A stretch of DNA of 6,974 bases, from NCBI GenBank assembly GCA_020630145.1, contig JAHDBX010000084.1, positions 1 through 6,974 of the forward strand, written 5' to 3'. Positions 1-6,974 of this stretch are shown here, piece after piece. The translations under genes and the position numbers were made by a program. The notes under the pieces are model-generated. The model was not told the DNA's origin and did no database searches. It saw only the letters and a program-made list of their open reading frames with translations. Every line of letters begins with the position of its first letter. Positions within the stretch are counted from its first letter, which is position 1. Origin of the DNA: Gammaproteobacteria bacterium (GTDB lineage Bacteria > Pseudomonadota > Gammaproteobacteria > HTCC5015).

Positions 1-695
1 CTCACAAAGGCCAATACTGTACCCAAAACCAAGTCCTTCCAAGCCACTGACTGGTTACCTGACAACAAGTCCAGCATCAATAAAGTACCTGCGGCCAAAA
101 TAGCGGGTATAGATAAAAGAAAAGAAAAACGTGCAGACGCCTGCAAATTTAAGCCCAACAGAACTGCCGCAGTCATTGTAATACCCGAACGTGAGGTTCC
201 CGGAATTAAGGCTAAAGCCTGCGCACAACCTATAATCAATGCCGTTGTAATAACAATAGAGTACTCATCTTTTGTTAGCAAACCCTGTTTAGCAGCCCAT
301 GCCGCATAACCTAAGGCTAAACCAAAAACGATAGTCGCGATGGCAATAACTGTCGTACTACGCAAGTGACTCTCTACAAAGTCTTTCCCCAAAAAGCCAA
401 CGATAACCAAGGGAATCGTTCCCACAACAACCATCCAAGCTAAGCGGCTATTAGGCGTTTGCCGACGACTAAAACCTGACCGAAACCAGTCCATAGTCAT
501 ATCAATCAACTGACCTTTAAAATAGATACATACAGCAAACAAAGTCCCTAAATGAACAGCCACATCAAAACTTAAACTTTGATCAGGCCAACTCGTTAAC
601 TCAGGTACTAATATTAGATGCGCAGAGCTCGACACAGGCAAAAACTCGGTTATACCCTGCACCAAAGCTAAAACAACAATTTGCAATAAATTCAT
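1..695 (-). CDS. uppP: Undecaprenyl-diphosphate phosphatase (UppP/BacA), 3' end cut by window edge
   Basis: My reading of the minus strand from the ATG at 695 gives 231 uninterrupted codons running off the left edge. The product is an integral inner-membrane enzyme that removes a phosphate from undecaprenyl diphosphate to recycle the carrier lipid for peptidoglycan and other envelope polymers; it also gives bacitracin resistance. Two family signatures are visible: QGITEFLPVSSSAHL at residues 13-27, with the conserved Glu17 and His26, and PGTSRSG at 165-171, whose Arg is a conserved active-site residue. Hydrophobic membrane segments alternate through the whole protein. Family members are usually about 265-275 residues, so roughly 35-45 C-terminal residues are missing. 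The start fits the family N-terminus, although the ribosome-binding site is weak (GAG and AAG just upstream). The gene is divergent from rpmB. I found no clear promoter for it. The family assignment is secure. Confidence 0.95.
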   Translation of the reverse strand, partial: MNLLQIVVLALVQGITEFLPVSSSAHLILVPELTSWPDQSLSFDVAVHLGTLFAVCIYFKGQLIDMTMDWFRSGFSRRQTPNSRLAWMVVVGTIPLVIVGFLGKDFVESHLRSTTVIAIATIVFGLALGYAAWAAKQGLLTKDEYSIVITTALIIGCAQALALIPGTSRSGITMTAAVLLGLNLQASARFSFLLSIPAILAAGTLLMLDLLSGNQSVAWKDLVLGTVLAFV

Positions 696-783
696 ATACT
701 TACACTCAAACCAAGCTTTACTTTATAAAAAATACAGGAGCGAAGTTTACTAAGCTGCATTAAACAGCACCATACCGTCACTT

Positions 784-805
784 CGTTATTTTTTACGTTA
801 TTTTT
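784..805. repeat. Short tandem direct repeat, two copies of CGTTATTTTT
   Basis: Two exact copies of CGTTATTTTT (784-793 and 796-805) follow each other at a 12-base period in the spacer between uppP and rpmB. They lie about 60 bases upstream of the rpmB -35 box and 90 bases upstream of the uppP start. They could be an AT-rich upstream activating stretch or a duplicated protein site, or chance in AT-rich sequence. No family is recognised. Confidence 0.4.
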
Positions 806-831
806 GGTCTGAAACCTTGCCGACTAGGCTG

Positions 832-847
832 GAATACGTTAGTATTC
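832..847. repeat. Small perfect inverted repeat in the uppP-rpmB spacer
   Basis: GAATAC (832-837) and GTATTC (842-847) are exact reverse complements around a 4-base centre. The repeat lies just upstream of the rpmB -35 box (863), a position suited to a regulator site. No T tract follows it, so it is not an intrinsic terminator. The rest of the 696-934 spacer holds the rpmB promoter and no gene that I can support. Confidence 0.35.
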
Positions 848-862
848 GCGCCCTTGTCCCTA

Positions 863-891
863 TTGCGGGCAATACACATTGAATTTATAAC
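863..891 (+). promoter_or_regulatory. Candidate sigma70 promoter for rpmB-rpmG
   Basis: A -35 box TTGCGG (863-868) and a -10 box TATAAC (886-891; five of six consensus bases) are separated by the ideal 17 bases. Transcription would begin near 898, giving a leader of about 37 bases before the rpmB start. The spacing and the match of the -10 box make this the best promoter candidate in the window. It is inferred from sequence only. Confidence 0.6.
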
Positions 892-934
892 CGCGAGTCC
901 TTAAAAAGACTGGCTTTGTTTTACTGGATCAGTT

Positions 935-1171
935 ATGTCACGAGTTTGCCAAGTTACTGGAAAACGCCCAATGAGCGGCAACAATGTCTCTCACGCTAAA
1001 AACAGAACGCGCCGTCGTTTTCTGCCAAATTTACATACCCAACGTTTTTGGGTAGAAAGTGAAAACCGTTGGATTCGTCTTTGCGTATCAAGCAAAGGCT
1101 TACGTATTATCGACAAGCTTGGCATTGATCAAGTACTAAGCGATATGCGTAAAAACGGCGAAAAAGTATAG
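935..1171 (+). CDS. rpmB: 50S ribosomal protein L28
   Basis: This 78-residue basic protein is bL28 of the large ribosomal subunit. It has the typical start ([12 protein letters not shown]), the central [17 protein letters not shown] stretch (residues 26-42) and the [12 protein letters not shown] segment. It matches the Escherichia coli protein in length and, from memory, in most positions. Only two isolated cysteines (Cys5 and Cys50) are present and no CxxC pairs, so this is the zinc-independent form. The start follows a modest ribosome-binding site (TGGA near 925-928). It is followed after 11 bases by rpmG, the usual bacterial pairing. In many gammaproteobacteria radC precedes rpmB; here the upstream neighbour is the divergent uppP. 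Confidence 0.98.
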   Translation: MSRVCQVTGKRPMSGNNVSHAKNRTRRRFLPNLHTQRFWVESENRWIRLCVSSKGLRIIDKLGIDQVLSDMRKNGEKV

Positions 1172-1182
1172 GATCGTAAGTT

Positions 1183-1338
1183 ATGAGAGATAAAATCAAA
1201 TTAGTATCTAGCGCTGGCACTGGCCACTACTATACAACAACTAAAAACAAGCGCACTATGCCTGAAAAATTTGAGATCAAAAAGTTTGATCCAGTTGTTC
1301 GCAAATATGTGCCTTACAAAGAAGCTAAAATTAAGTAA
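1183..1338 (+). CDS. rpmG: 50S ribosomal protein L33 (zinc-independent form)
   Basis: A short open frame of 51 codons from the ATG at 1183 to the TAA at 1336-1338 encodes bL33 of the large ribosomal subunit. It begins [20 protein letters not shown] and ends with the characteristic [19 protein letters not shown]. It has no cysteine at all, so it is the zinc-independent type that does not need the Cys4 metal site. It sits 11 bases after the rpmB stop and is very probably co-transcribed with it. A strong hairpin terminator follows 28 bases after the stop. Length and sequence fit the gammaproteobacterial family. Confidence 0.98.
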   Translation: MRDKIKLVSSAGTGHYYTTTKNKRTMPEKFEIKKFDPVVRKYVPYKEAKIK

Positions 1339-1366
1339 TTACCAGCAGCTTTGTTTACACGCTTTT

Positions 1367-1404
1367 AAAAACCCGCGCTGAGTTACATCAGCAGCGGGTT
1401 TTTT
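1367..1404 (+). terminator. Intrinsic terminator of the rpmB-rpmG operon
   Basis: A long stem is formed by AACCCGC plus GCTGA on the left and TCAGC plus GCGGGTT on the right, with one bulged A (1393) and a 6-base loop (1382-1387). It is followed by a run of T (1399-1404) and more T-rich sequence. It lies directly after rpmG and 49 bases before the next start, separating the ribosomal operon from the transporter gene. Confidence 0.9.
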
Positions 1405-1452
1405 AGTTTTTACAGCGCTATATCCGCAAAAACCGCATCAGGTCGACAAACA

Positions 1453-2202
1453 ATGACAATATTAGAATTACTATTACTACTTGTTACCGGCATAGCTACT
1501 GGCTTCCTCAACGTAATGGCAGGGGGCGGATCTATGCTCTCCGTGCCAATGATGATATTTTTAGGCATTCCGGGCACAGTTGCGAATGCCACCAACCGAC
1601 TTGCTATTCTGCCGCAAAATATTACTGCCGTATTAACGTTTTACAAAAAAGGCTTTAGCAACTTTAAACTTAGTCTTACCTTAGCTGCATGCACCATACC
1701 TGGAGCCATTATCGGCTCATACATTGCATCGCAAATACCCAATGCAAACTTCAACAAACTACTTGCCGTTATTATGGTGGCCATACTCATTATAATGATG
1801 CTGCCCCAACCCAAAAAAAGTACAGAAGGTGAAAAAATATCTAAAGGCCGAATGATAGCCGGGCATATTTGCATGGTATTTATAGGTTTTTGGGGAGGCT
1901 TTATCCAACTAGGCGTTGGCTTTTTACTGATGCCAACCTTAAACCGTGTGCTAAAACTAGACCTTATCACCACCAATATGCACAAGGTGTTTATTGTTAT
2001 GTGTTACACCGCTGTGGCCCTACTCGTATTTTCATCACAGCTAGAACTGTTTTGGCAAGCAGGTATTGCTTTGGCAATAGGTACCTCAATTGGCGCGTGG
2101 CTAGCAACTAACTTCCAAATTAAACGCGGTATTAATGCTATTCGATGGGTAGTTAACGCGGTTATTATCGTATTTATTATAAAACTCTTATTTTATTCAT
2201 AG
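1453..2202 (+). CDS. TSUP/TauE-SafE family membrane transporter
   Basis: This 249-residue hydrophobic protein belongs to the TSUP (TauE/SafE, formerly DUF81) family of inner-membrane permeases. Known members move sulfite, sulfoacetate or other small organic anions out of the cell; the substrate here cannot be told from sequence. The family's two-fold repeat is visible. The first half has GFLNVMAGGGSMLSVPMM (residues 17-34) and the NATNRLAILPQN segment (45-56). The second half has GFWGGFIQLGVGFLLMP (145-161). Membrane segments fall roughly at 3-22, 27-45, 74-95, 101-118, 134-160, 177-195, 199-219 and 229-247, with a charged loop at 119-133 joining the halves. The length is normal. AGG at 1440-1442, 10 bases ahead of the ATG, is an acceptable ribosome-binding site. 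It is flanked by a terminator upstream and is probably transcribed alone. Confidence 0.9.
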   Translation: MTILELLLLLVTGIATGFLNVMAGGGSMLSVPMMIFLGIPGTVANATNRLAILPQNITAVLTFYKKGFSNFKLSLTLAACTIPGAIIGSYIASQIPNANFNKLLAVIMVAILIIMMLPQPKKSTEGEKISKGRMIAGHICMVFIGFWGGFIQLGVGFLLMPTLNRVLKLDLITTNMHKVFIVMCYTAVALLVFSSQLELFWQAGIALAIGTSIGAWLATNFQIKRGINAIRWVVNAVIIVFIIKLLFYS

Positions 2203-2229
2203 GGCACTTATTATTCATTAAAACTCGAC

Positions 2230-2235
2230 TATACT
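2230..2235 (+). promoter_or_regulatory. Possible -10 box upstream of the protease gene
   Basis: TATACT, a close match to the -10 consensus, lies 28 bases after the transporter stop. No good -35 box stands 16-18 bases upstream, so support is weak. If used, transcription would start near 2242 and give the protease mRNA a leader of about 160 bases that contains the inverted repeat at 2301-2358. Confidence 0.3.
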
Positions 2236-2300
2236 CCTTGGCTGCAGAGACAGCTGGTACAAGGACTTTGCAAAGAAGTAGATGTATTAACGGAGCTTTA

Positions 2301-2358
2301 ACATAACGACAAGGGCATTAGCCAGTCGTCAATCTTCTGCCGATGCTTTTTGTTATGT
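2301..2358. repeat. Long imperfect inverted repeat in the protease leader
   Basis: The left arm (2301-2318) starts with ACATAAC and ends with GCAT. The right arm (2343-2358) starts with ATGC and ends with GTTATGT. The two ends pair perfectly, and the middle pairs with one G-T wobble, one C-T mismatch and two bulged G residues. The 24-base loop is 2319-2342. It sits about 30 bases before the ribosome-binding site of the protease gene. It may be a leader structure, the weak terminator of the transporter gene (ATGC is followed by TTTTTGTT), or a relic of an inserted element. No coding sequence is supported in 2203-2399. Confidence 0.45.
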
Positions 2359-2387
2359 GATTGCTCTCACCATTAACTTTTAAGCTG

Positions 2388-2394
2388 AAGGGGA
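2388..2394 (+). promoter_or_regulatory. Ribosome-binding site that fixes the protease start
   Basis: AAGGGGA lies 5 bases ahead of the ATG at 2400. It is a strong Shine-Dalgarno match and decides for this start against the in-frame TTG at 2361, which has no such site and would put polar residues ahead of the signal peptide. Confidence 0.8.
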
Positions 2395-2399
2395 TTACG

Positions 2400-3674
2400 A
2401 TGCAAAAACACACCATTTACCTTATTGCCACTTGCGTTAGCGCAGTGCTTGTTACTTCTCAACTACGCACACCCGCACTAAAAACTGACCACCTGCCAGT
2501 TACAAGCGAGCTCCAAAATCAACACATAAACAAAAATGCTGCAAAGCATGAACTTATTGGTGGCTCTCACCTTTCGACATTAACAGATACAGAAAAAAGT
2601 GCGCAAATAAATCTTCCAGTATTTGAAGATGACCCTGCGATTTTAGATGCTCAAGCTTATGCTGAAAAATTCAGCATCACTGAAGATGAAGCTCTTATGC
2701 GCTTATACATACAAGATAAGTTAGGGCTAATTGAGGAAAACATTGCCCAAGCCAAGCCAAAATCTTTCGCAGGCCTATGGATAGAGCATGAACCTGAGTA
2801 TCGCATTATTGTTCAAACCACCAGCGAAGAAACATCAACACTGCCCTCCTACTTTGACTCGCTAGGTCAAAACATCCCTATCAAAATTGTCACAGTAGAC
2901 ACCCCTCTTTACAAACTGGAAAGTTCGCTCGATAAAATTTCTCAAGATTTATATAACGCCGAAATTCAAGCCGATATCAATATTGATATTTTCAATAACC
3001 GCCCAGAAATAATGGTGGCAGATGTTGATGCTTTTGAAAATTTATTAAAAGAGCACAACATTATATTGCCAGCAAACACGCACATAAGAGAAGTCGAAGC
3101 ACTTACATACCCTGTAACGAATATAGAAGGAGGAAGGCCACTATTCAATTGTTCAACAGGCTTTATTGTTTACAGCTATTGGAAAGCTGAGTATGGAATA
3201 TCAACAGCGGGGCATTGTTCTAACCACCAAGTTTACTCATATGGGGCCTTTGTCGCGCTAGACTTTGAAGCAGAACAGTACGGTGGAAATGCTGATATAC
3301 AATGGCATACCCCTAAGTTTAACTCTAGCTCTAATAATTTTACGAATAAAATATGGGAAGGCAGTTACTTAATAAGTATCTGGTCGAGTAAATACCGCAA
3401 TTACCAGACTATTGGATCATGGGTTAGACGATATGGACAAACCTCAGGAAGCGCTTGGGGCACTATACTAACAAAATACTATCGGCCTAACGTTCATCCC
3501 GGCATTCACTTTACTCATAACTTTATGAAAGCAACATTTAGTGCATCACCTGGCGATAGTGGTGGGCCGGTATTTTCAGGCAGTGCTGCTTACGGAATTA
3601 CGATGACGTCAAATGGCGTATACACTGCCATAGACTACTTAGGTAATTTAGGTTTACAAGTAAAAACTTGGTAA
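2400..3674 (+). CDS. Secreted S1-family serine protease with N-terminal propeptide
   Basis: The 424-residue product is a predicted exported zymogen. Residues 1-20 form a signal peptide (Lys3 followed by a hydrophobic run to Val18). Residues about 75-140 resemble the propeptides of streptogrisin/alpha-lytic-type proteases, including DAQAYAEKF, an EDEALMRLYIQ helix and FAGLWIEHEPEYRIIV. The catalytic chymotrypsin-fold domain spans about 236-424. His272 lies in STAGHC, a probable Asp299 in NADIQW, and Ser387 in PGDSGGP. Cys251 and Cys273 probably form the disulfide that flanks the catalytic His; no other cysteine occurs in the mature domain. The residue six before the catalytic Ser is Ser381 rather than the Asp of true trypsins, so trypsin-like specificity is not expected. 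I chose ATG 2400 over a TTG 39 bases upstream because AAGGGGA (2388-2394) precedes it and the signal peptide then starts properly. It ends at a bidirectional terminator. The substrate is unknown. Confidence 0.9.
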   Translation: MQKHTIYLIATCVSAVLVTSQLRTPALKTDHLPVTSELQNQHINKNAAKHELIGGSHLSTLTDTEKSAQINLPVFEDDPAILDAQAYAEKFSITEDEALMRLYIQDKLGLIEENIAQAKPKSFAGLWIEHEPEYRIIVQTTSEETSTLPSYFDSLGQNIPIKIVTVDTPLYKLESSLDKISQDLYNAEIQADINIDIFNNRPEIMVADVDAFENLLKEHNIILPANTHIREVEALTYPVTNIEGGRPLFNCSTGFIVYSYWKAEYGISTAGHCSNHQVYSYGAFVALDFEAEQYGGNADIQWHTPKFNSSSNNFTNKIWEGSYLISIWSSKYRNYQTIGSWVRRYGQTSGSAWGTILTKYYRPNVHPGIHFTHNFMKATFSASPGDSGGPVFSGSAAYGITMTSNGVYTAIDYLGNLGLQVKTW

Positions 3675-3684
3675 GGTTAACCGA

Positions 3685-3714
3685 AAAAAGCCCTGTTTAT
3701 TAACAGGGCTTTTT
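3685..3714. terminator. Bidirectional terminator between the protease and doxX genes
   Basis: AAAAAGCCCTGTT (3685-3697) pairs perfectly with AACAGGGCTTTTT (3702-3714) around a 4-base loop. The A run on one side and the T run on the other give a U tract on either strand, so it can end both the plus-strand protease transcript (stop at 3674) and the minus-strand DoxX transcript (stop at 3725). Confidence 0.92.
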
Positions 3715-3724
3715 ATAACTACAA

Positions 3725-4102
3725 CTATTTTTTGTCTACACTGAATTTACCTGCGCCAGTAGTAGCTAAAACCAACAGGCCACCAATCATTGATAACTCT
3801 TTCATAAATACTACGCCACCAATATCATGGAAATTAAATGCAGTGACAACGGTAAACACGGCTAATACTATTGCTGCAACACGCGTTTTAAAACCAACCA
3901 AAACGGCTATACCAGCCAAAGCCTTAACAATAAAGCCAGCCCAAACCAACCAACCTGGAAACGCAACTATTTTACCCGCAGCCCCAAAACCAACTGGCAC
4001 CTGGTTTGTTACAATAGACACCACACCTGAAGCATAAATCAAAGCCAATAAAATACGGCCAACCAAAAGCATTACATCATTTTTTTCTAAATTATCTAAC
4101 AT
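3725..4102 (-). CDS. DoxX family membrane protein
   Basis: This 125-residue protein has four hydrophobic segments (about 9-30, 46-69, 72-90 and 98-116), the plan of the DoxX family. Family features seen are LLVGRILLALIYASG near the N-terminus (12-26), the VLVGFKTRVAAIVLAVF stretch (67-83) and AFNFHD (88-93). The family takes its name from the DoxD subunit of an archaeal thiosulfate:quinone oxidoreductase. Most bacterial members are small inner-membrane proteins of unclear role, often linked to redox or oxidative stress, so no reaction can be assigned. The start is well supported: GAGGGGG (plus coordinates 4109-4115) lies 6 bases ahead of the ATG. The gene stands alone, convergent with the protease and divergent from the DUF302 gene. 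Confidence 0.88.
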   Translation of the reverse strand: MLDNLEKNDVMLLVGRILLALIYASGVVSIVTNQVPVGFGAAGKIVAFPGWLVWAGFIVKALAGIAVLVGFKTRVAAIVLAVFTVVTAFNFHDIGGVVFMKELSMIGGLLVLATTGAGKFSVDKK

Positions 4103-4140
4103 TTTATTCCCCCTCGGAATAATTAAATGGTCACCTCGAA

Positions 4141-4167
4141 TCTATAAGAGTTACACACAAATAACAA
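4141..4167 (-). promoter_or_regulatory. Weak promoter candidate for doxX
   Basis: On the minus strand TTGTTA (4162-4167) and TATAGA (4141-4146) each match four of six consensus bases, separated by 15 bases, shorter than ideal. The site is 39 bases upstream of the doxX start. It is a candidate only. Confidence 0.3.
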
Positions 4168-4196
4168 ATGTTTATTATGCAAACCATAGATTTTGT

Positions 4197-4221
4197 ATAA
4201 ATTTCATGCATAAATTCATGC
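4197..4221. repeat. Adjacent near-identical direct repeats in the doxX-DUF302 spacer
   Basis: ATAAATTTCATGC (4197-4209) is followed at once by ATAAATTCATGC (4210-4221), the same word with one T less. The second copy with the base pair before it also forms an inverted repeat GCAT-6-ATGC (4208-4221). It lies midway between two divergent genes, where a shared regulator could bind, but chance duplication in AT-rich sequence is possible. Confidence 0.4.
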
Positions 4222-4224
4222 CAG

Positions 4225-4237
4225 TGTCTACTAGACA
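4225..4237. promoter_or_regulatory. Perfect palindrome, possible regulator site
   Basis: TGTCTA-C-TAGACA is a perfect 6-base inverted repeat around one base. It has the T-N11-A form of LysR-type regulator boxes and lies about 80 bases upstream of the candidate doxX -10 and about 22 bases upstream of the candidate DUF302 -35. No LysR-type gene lies in the window, so the assignment is inference. Confidence 0.4.
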
Positions 4238-4258
4238 GTCAAAAAAATGCAGTTGCTA

Positions 4259-4286
4259 TTGAACGAACACTTTGTTTAACTATCTA
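4259..4286 (+). promoter_or_regulatory. Weak promoter candidate for the DUF302 gene
   Basis: TTGAAC (4259-4264; four of six consensus bases) and TATCTA (4281-4286) are 16 bases apart. An overlapping alternative -10 is TATAGA (4285-4290), at a longer 20-base spacing. Either would put the nested palindrome at 4309-4344 inside the 5' leader of the mRNA. Confidence 0.3.
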
Positions 4287-4308
4287 TAGAAATTGGTTGA
4301 TCAGTAAA

Positions 4309-4344
4309 TAATATGTTACTGGTCTCAATTGAGCTAACATATTA
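4309..4344. repeat. Nested inverted repeat abutting the DUF302 ribosome-binding site
   Basis: TAATATGTTA (4309-4318) and TAACATATTA (4335-4344) are perfect 10-base reverse complements. The 16 bases between them contain a second perfect 10-base palindrome, CTCAATTGAG (4324-4333). The right arm ends on the first base of the Shine-Dalgarno AAGGGA (4344-4349), 12 bases before the start codon. The outer stem is nearly all A-T, so an RNA hairpin would be weak; a DNA operator bound by a dimeric protein is at least as likely. Confidence 0.6.
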
Positions 4345-4355
4345 AGGGATAAATT

Positions 4356-4802
4356 ATGAAGTATTTATTAGCACTTTTACTTGGAACATTCATCACAACT
4401 AGCAGCATAGCTGCCGACGGTACTGTTGATGTTCTAAGTAAGTACAGTGTAGAAGAAACAGCCGATCGTTTTGAAAAAGTATTAAACAAGAAAGGCATGA
4501 CCATCTTTAAACGCATTAAACATTCTGAAGGCGCAAAAAAAGTGGGCGTTGATTTGCGTGATACGCAAGTGATTATTTTTGGCAACCCCAAAGTTGGCAG
4601 CCCGCTTATGCAATGTGCACAAAGCATCGCAATAGATTTACCACAAAAAGCCTTAATTTGGAAAAATGCAAAAGGTCAAGTTTACATTACTTATAACGAC
4701 CCTTCATACCTAAGAAAACGTCATAACGTTTCAGGTTGCGACCCTGTCTTTGCCAAAATAACAAAAGCCCTAGCTGGCTTAACTGGCGCAGCGGTTAAAT
4801 AA
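4356..4802 (+). CDS. Exported DUF302 family protein
   Basis: This 148-residue protein is one DUF302 domain behind a signal peptide. Residues 1-19 or 1-20 are the signal (Lys2, a leucine-rich core, and SIAA before Asp21), so the mature form is probably periplasmic. DUF302 hallmarks are clear: the helix with ETADRFEKVLNKKGMTIFKRI (34-54), GVDLRDTQVIIFGNPKVGSPLM (64-85), IDLPQKALIW (93-102), and YNDPSYLRKRHNV (113-125). Two cysteines (87 and 128) remain in the mature protein and could pair after export. The biochemical role of DUF302 is not established, and I assign none. AAGGGA (4344-4349) supports the start. The gene is divergent from doxX and convergent with fadBA. The family call is firm. 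Confidence 0.9.
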   Translation: MKYLLALLLGTFITTSSIAADGTVDVLSKYSVEETADRFEKVLNKKGMTIFKRIKHSEGAKKVGVDLRDTQVIIFGNPKVGSPLMQCAQSIAIDLPQKALIWKNAKGQVYITYNDPSYLRKRHNVSGCDPVFAKITKALAGLTGAAVK

Positions 4803-4812
4803 TAAGACGAAT

Positions 4813-4838
4813 AAAAAAGGGTGGCATAGCCACCCTTT
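4813..4838. terminator. Terminator between the DUF302 gene and fadBA
   Basis: AAAGGGTGGC (4816-4825) and GCCACCCTTT (4829-4838) form a perfect 10-base stem with a 3-base loop. An extended A run on the left (4813-4818) gives a six-base U tract on the minus strand, so it is strongest as the terminator of fadBA (fadA stop at 4855). Its three T residues on the right give weaker termination for the DUF302 transcript. Confidence 0.9.
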
Positions 4839-4854
4839 ACCTACGCGATACTAC

Positions 4855-6953
<2,099 letters not shown>

Positions 6954-6974
6954 CTAATACTGCTTATTTAGGGG

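Noticed and set aside
1410..2111. Minus-strand frames at 1410-1595 and 1641-1985 and a plus-strand frame at 1869-2111
   Set aside because: They are antisense or out-of-frame to the TSUP transporter, which has clear family motifs over its full length.
2301..2358. Integron attC recombination site
   Set aside because: The ends (ACATAAC and GTTATGT) do not fit the RYYYAAC and GTTRRRY core forms, and no integrase or cassette array is present.
2361..2399. Longer protease reading frame from a TTG start
   Set aside because: No ribosome-binding site precedes it, and ATG 2400 has AAGGGGA at 5 bases and begins directly with a signal peptide.
2400..2460. Lipoprotein signal in the protease (Cys12)
   Set aside because: The residue before the Cys is Thr and the hydrophobic stretch ahead of it is too short for a lipobox; a standard signal peptide fits better.
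3732..4037. Plus-strand frame opposite doxX
   Set aside because: It is the complement of the DoxX gene, low in complexity (Thr/Ala/Pro rich), without a ribosome-binding site, and it begins just after the terminator.

Overview
The window looks like an ordinary chromosomal stretch from an AT-leaning gammaproteobacterium, plausibly a marine or Cellvibrionales-like lineage. This rests on the rpmB-rpmG pair in Escherichia-like form (78-residue L28, 51-residue cysteine-free L33), a FadB-FadA beta-oxidation operon of the gammaproteobacterial type, and a secreted S1 protease with a long propeptide. The lineage is an inference; there is no rRNA or other decisive marker. Both ends cut genes, and the right end carries what looks like damaged sequence, as often seen at the edge of a contig.

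Layout from left to right. Positions 1-695 (minus) hold the 5' part of uppP (undecaprenyl-diphosphate phosphatase), too open-ended to look like a closed ORF. A 239-base divergent spacer holds a good sigma70-type promoter for rpmB-rpmG (plus, 935-1338), which ends at a strong hairpin terminator. Next on the plus strand come a TSUP/TauE-family membrane transporter (1453-2202) and, after a 197-base leader with a long imperfect inverted repeat, a secreted trypsin-fold serine protease (2400-3674). A bidirectional terminator separates the protease from a convergent small DoxX-family membrane protein (3725-4102, minus). A 253-base divergent spacer rich in palindromes lies between doxX and an exported DUF302 protein (4356-4802, plus). 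A second bidirectional terminator separates DUF302 from the convergent fadBA operon (minus): fadA (4855-6030) and the 3' part of fadB (6042 to the window edge).

How the genes relate: rpmB and rpmG are co-transcribed ribosomal protein genes. FadB and FadA form the two-subunit trifunctional fatty-acid oxidation complex, and the fadA ribosome-binding site overlaps the fadB stop. UppP recycles the lipid carrier for cell-wall synthesis. TSUP, DoxX and DUF302 each belong to families sometimes met in sulfur or redox settings, but the sequence does not prove a joint function here. I see no mobile element, CRISPR array, tRNA, rRNA, or defence system. The points most worth a second look are non-coding: a nested palindrome at the DUF302 ribosome-binding site, a LysR-like palindrome in the same spacer, the structured leader of the protease, and the broken reading frame of fadB at the right edge.
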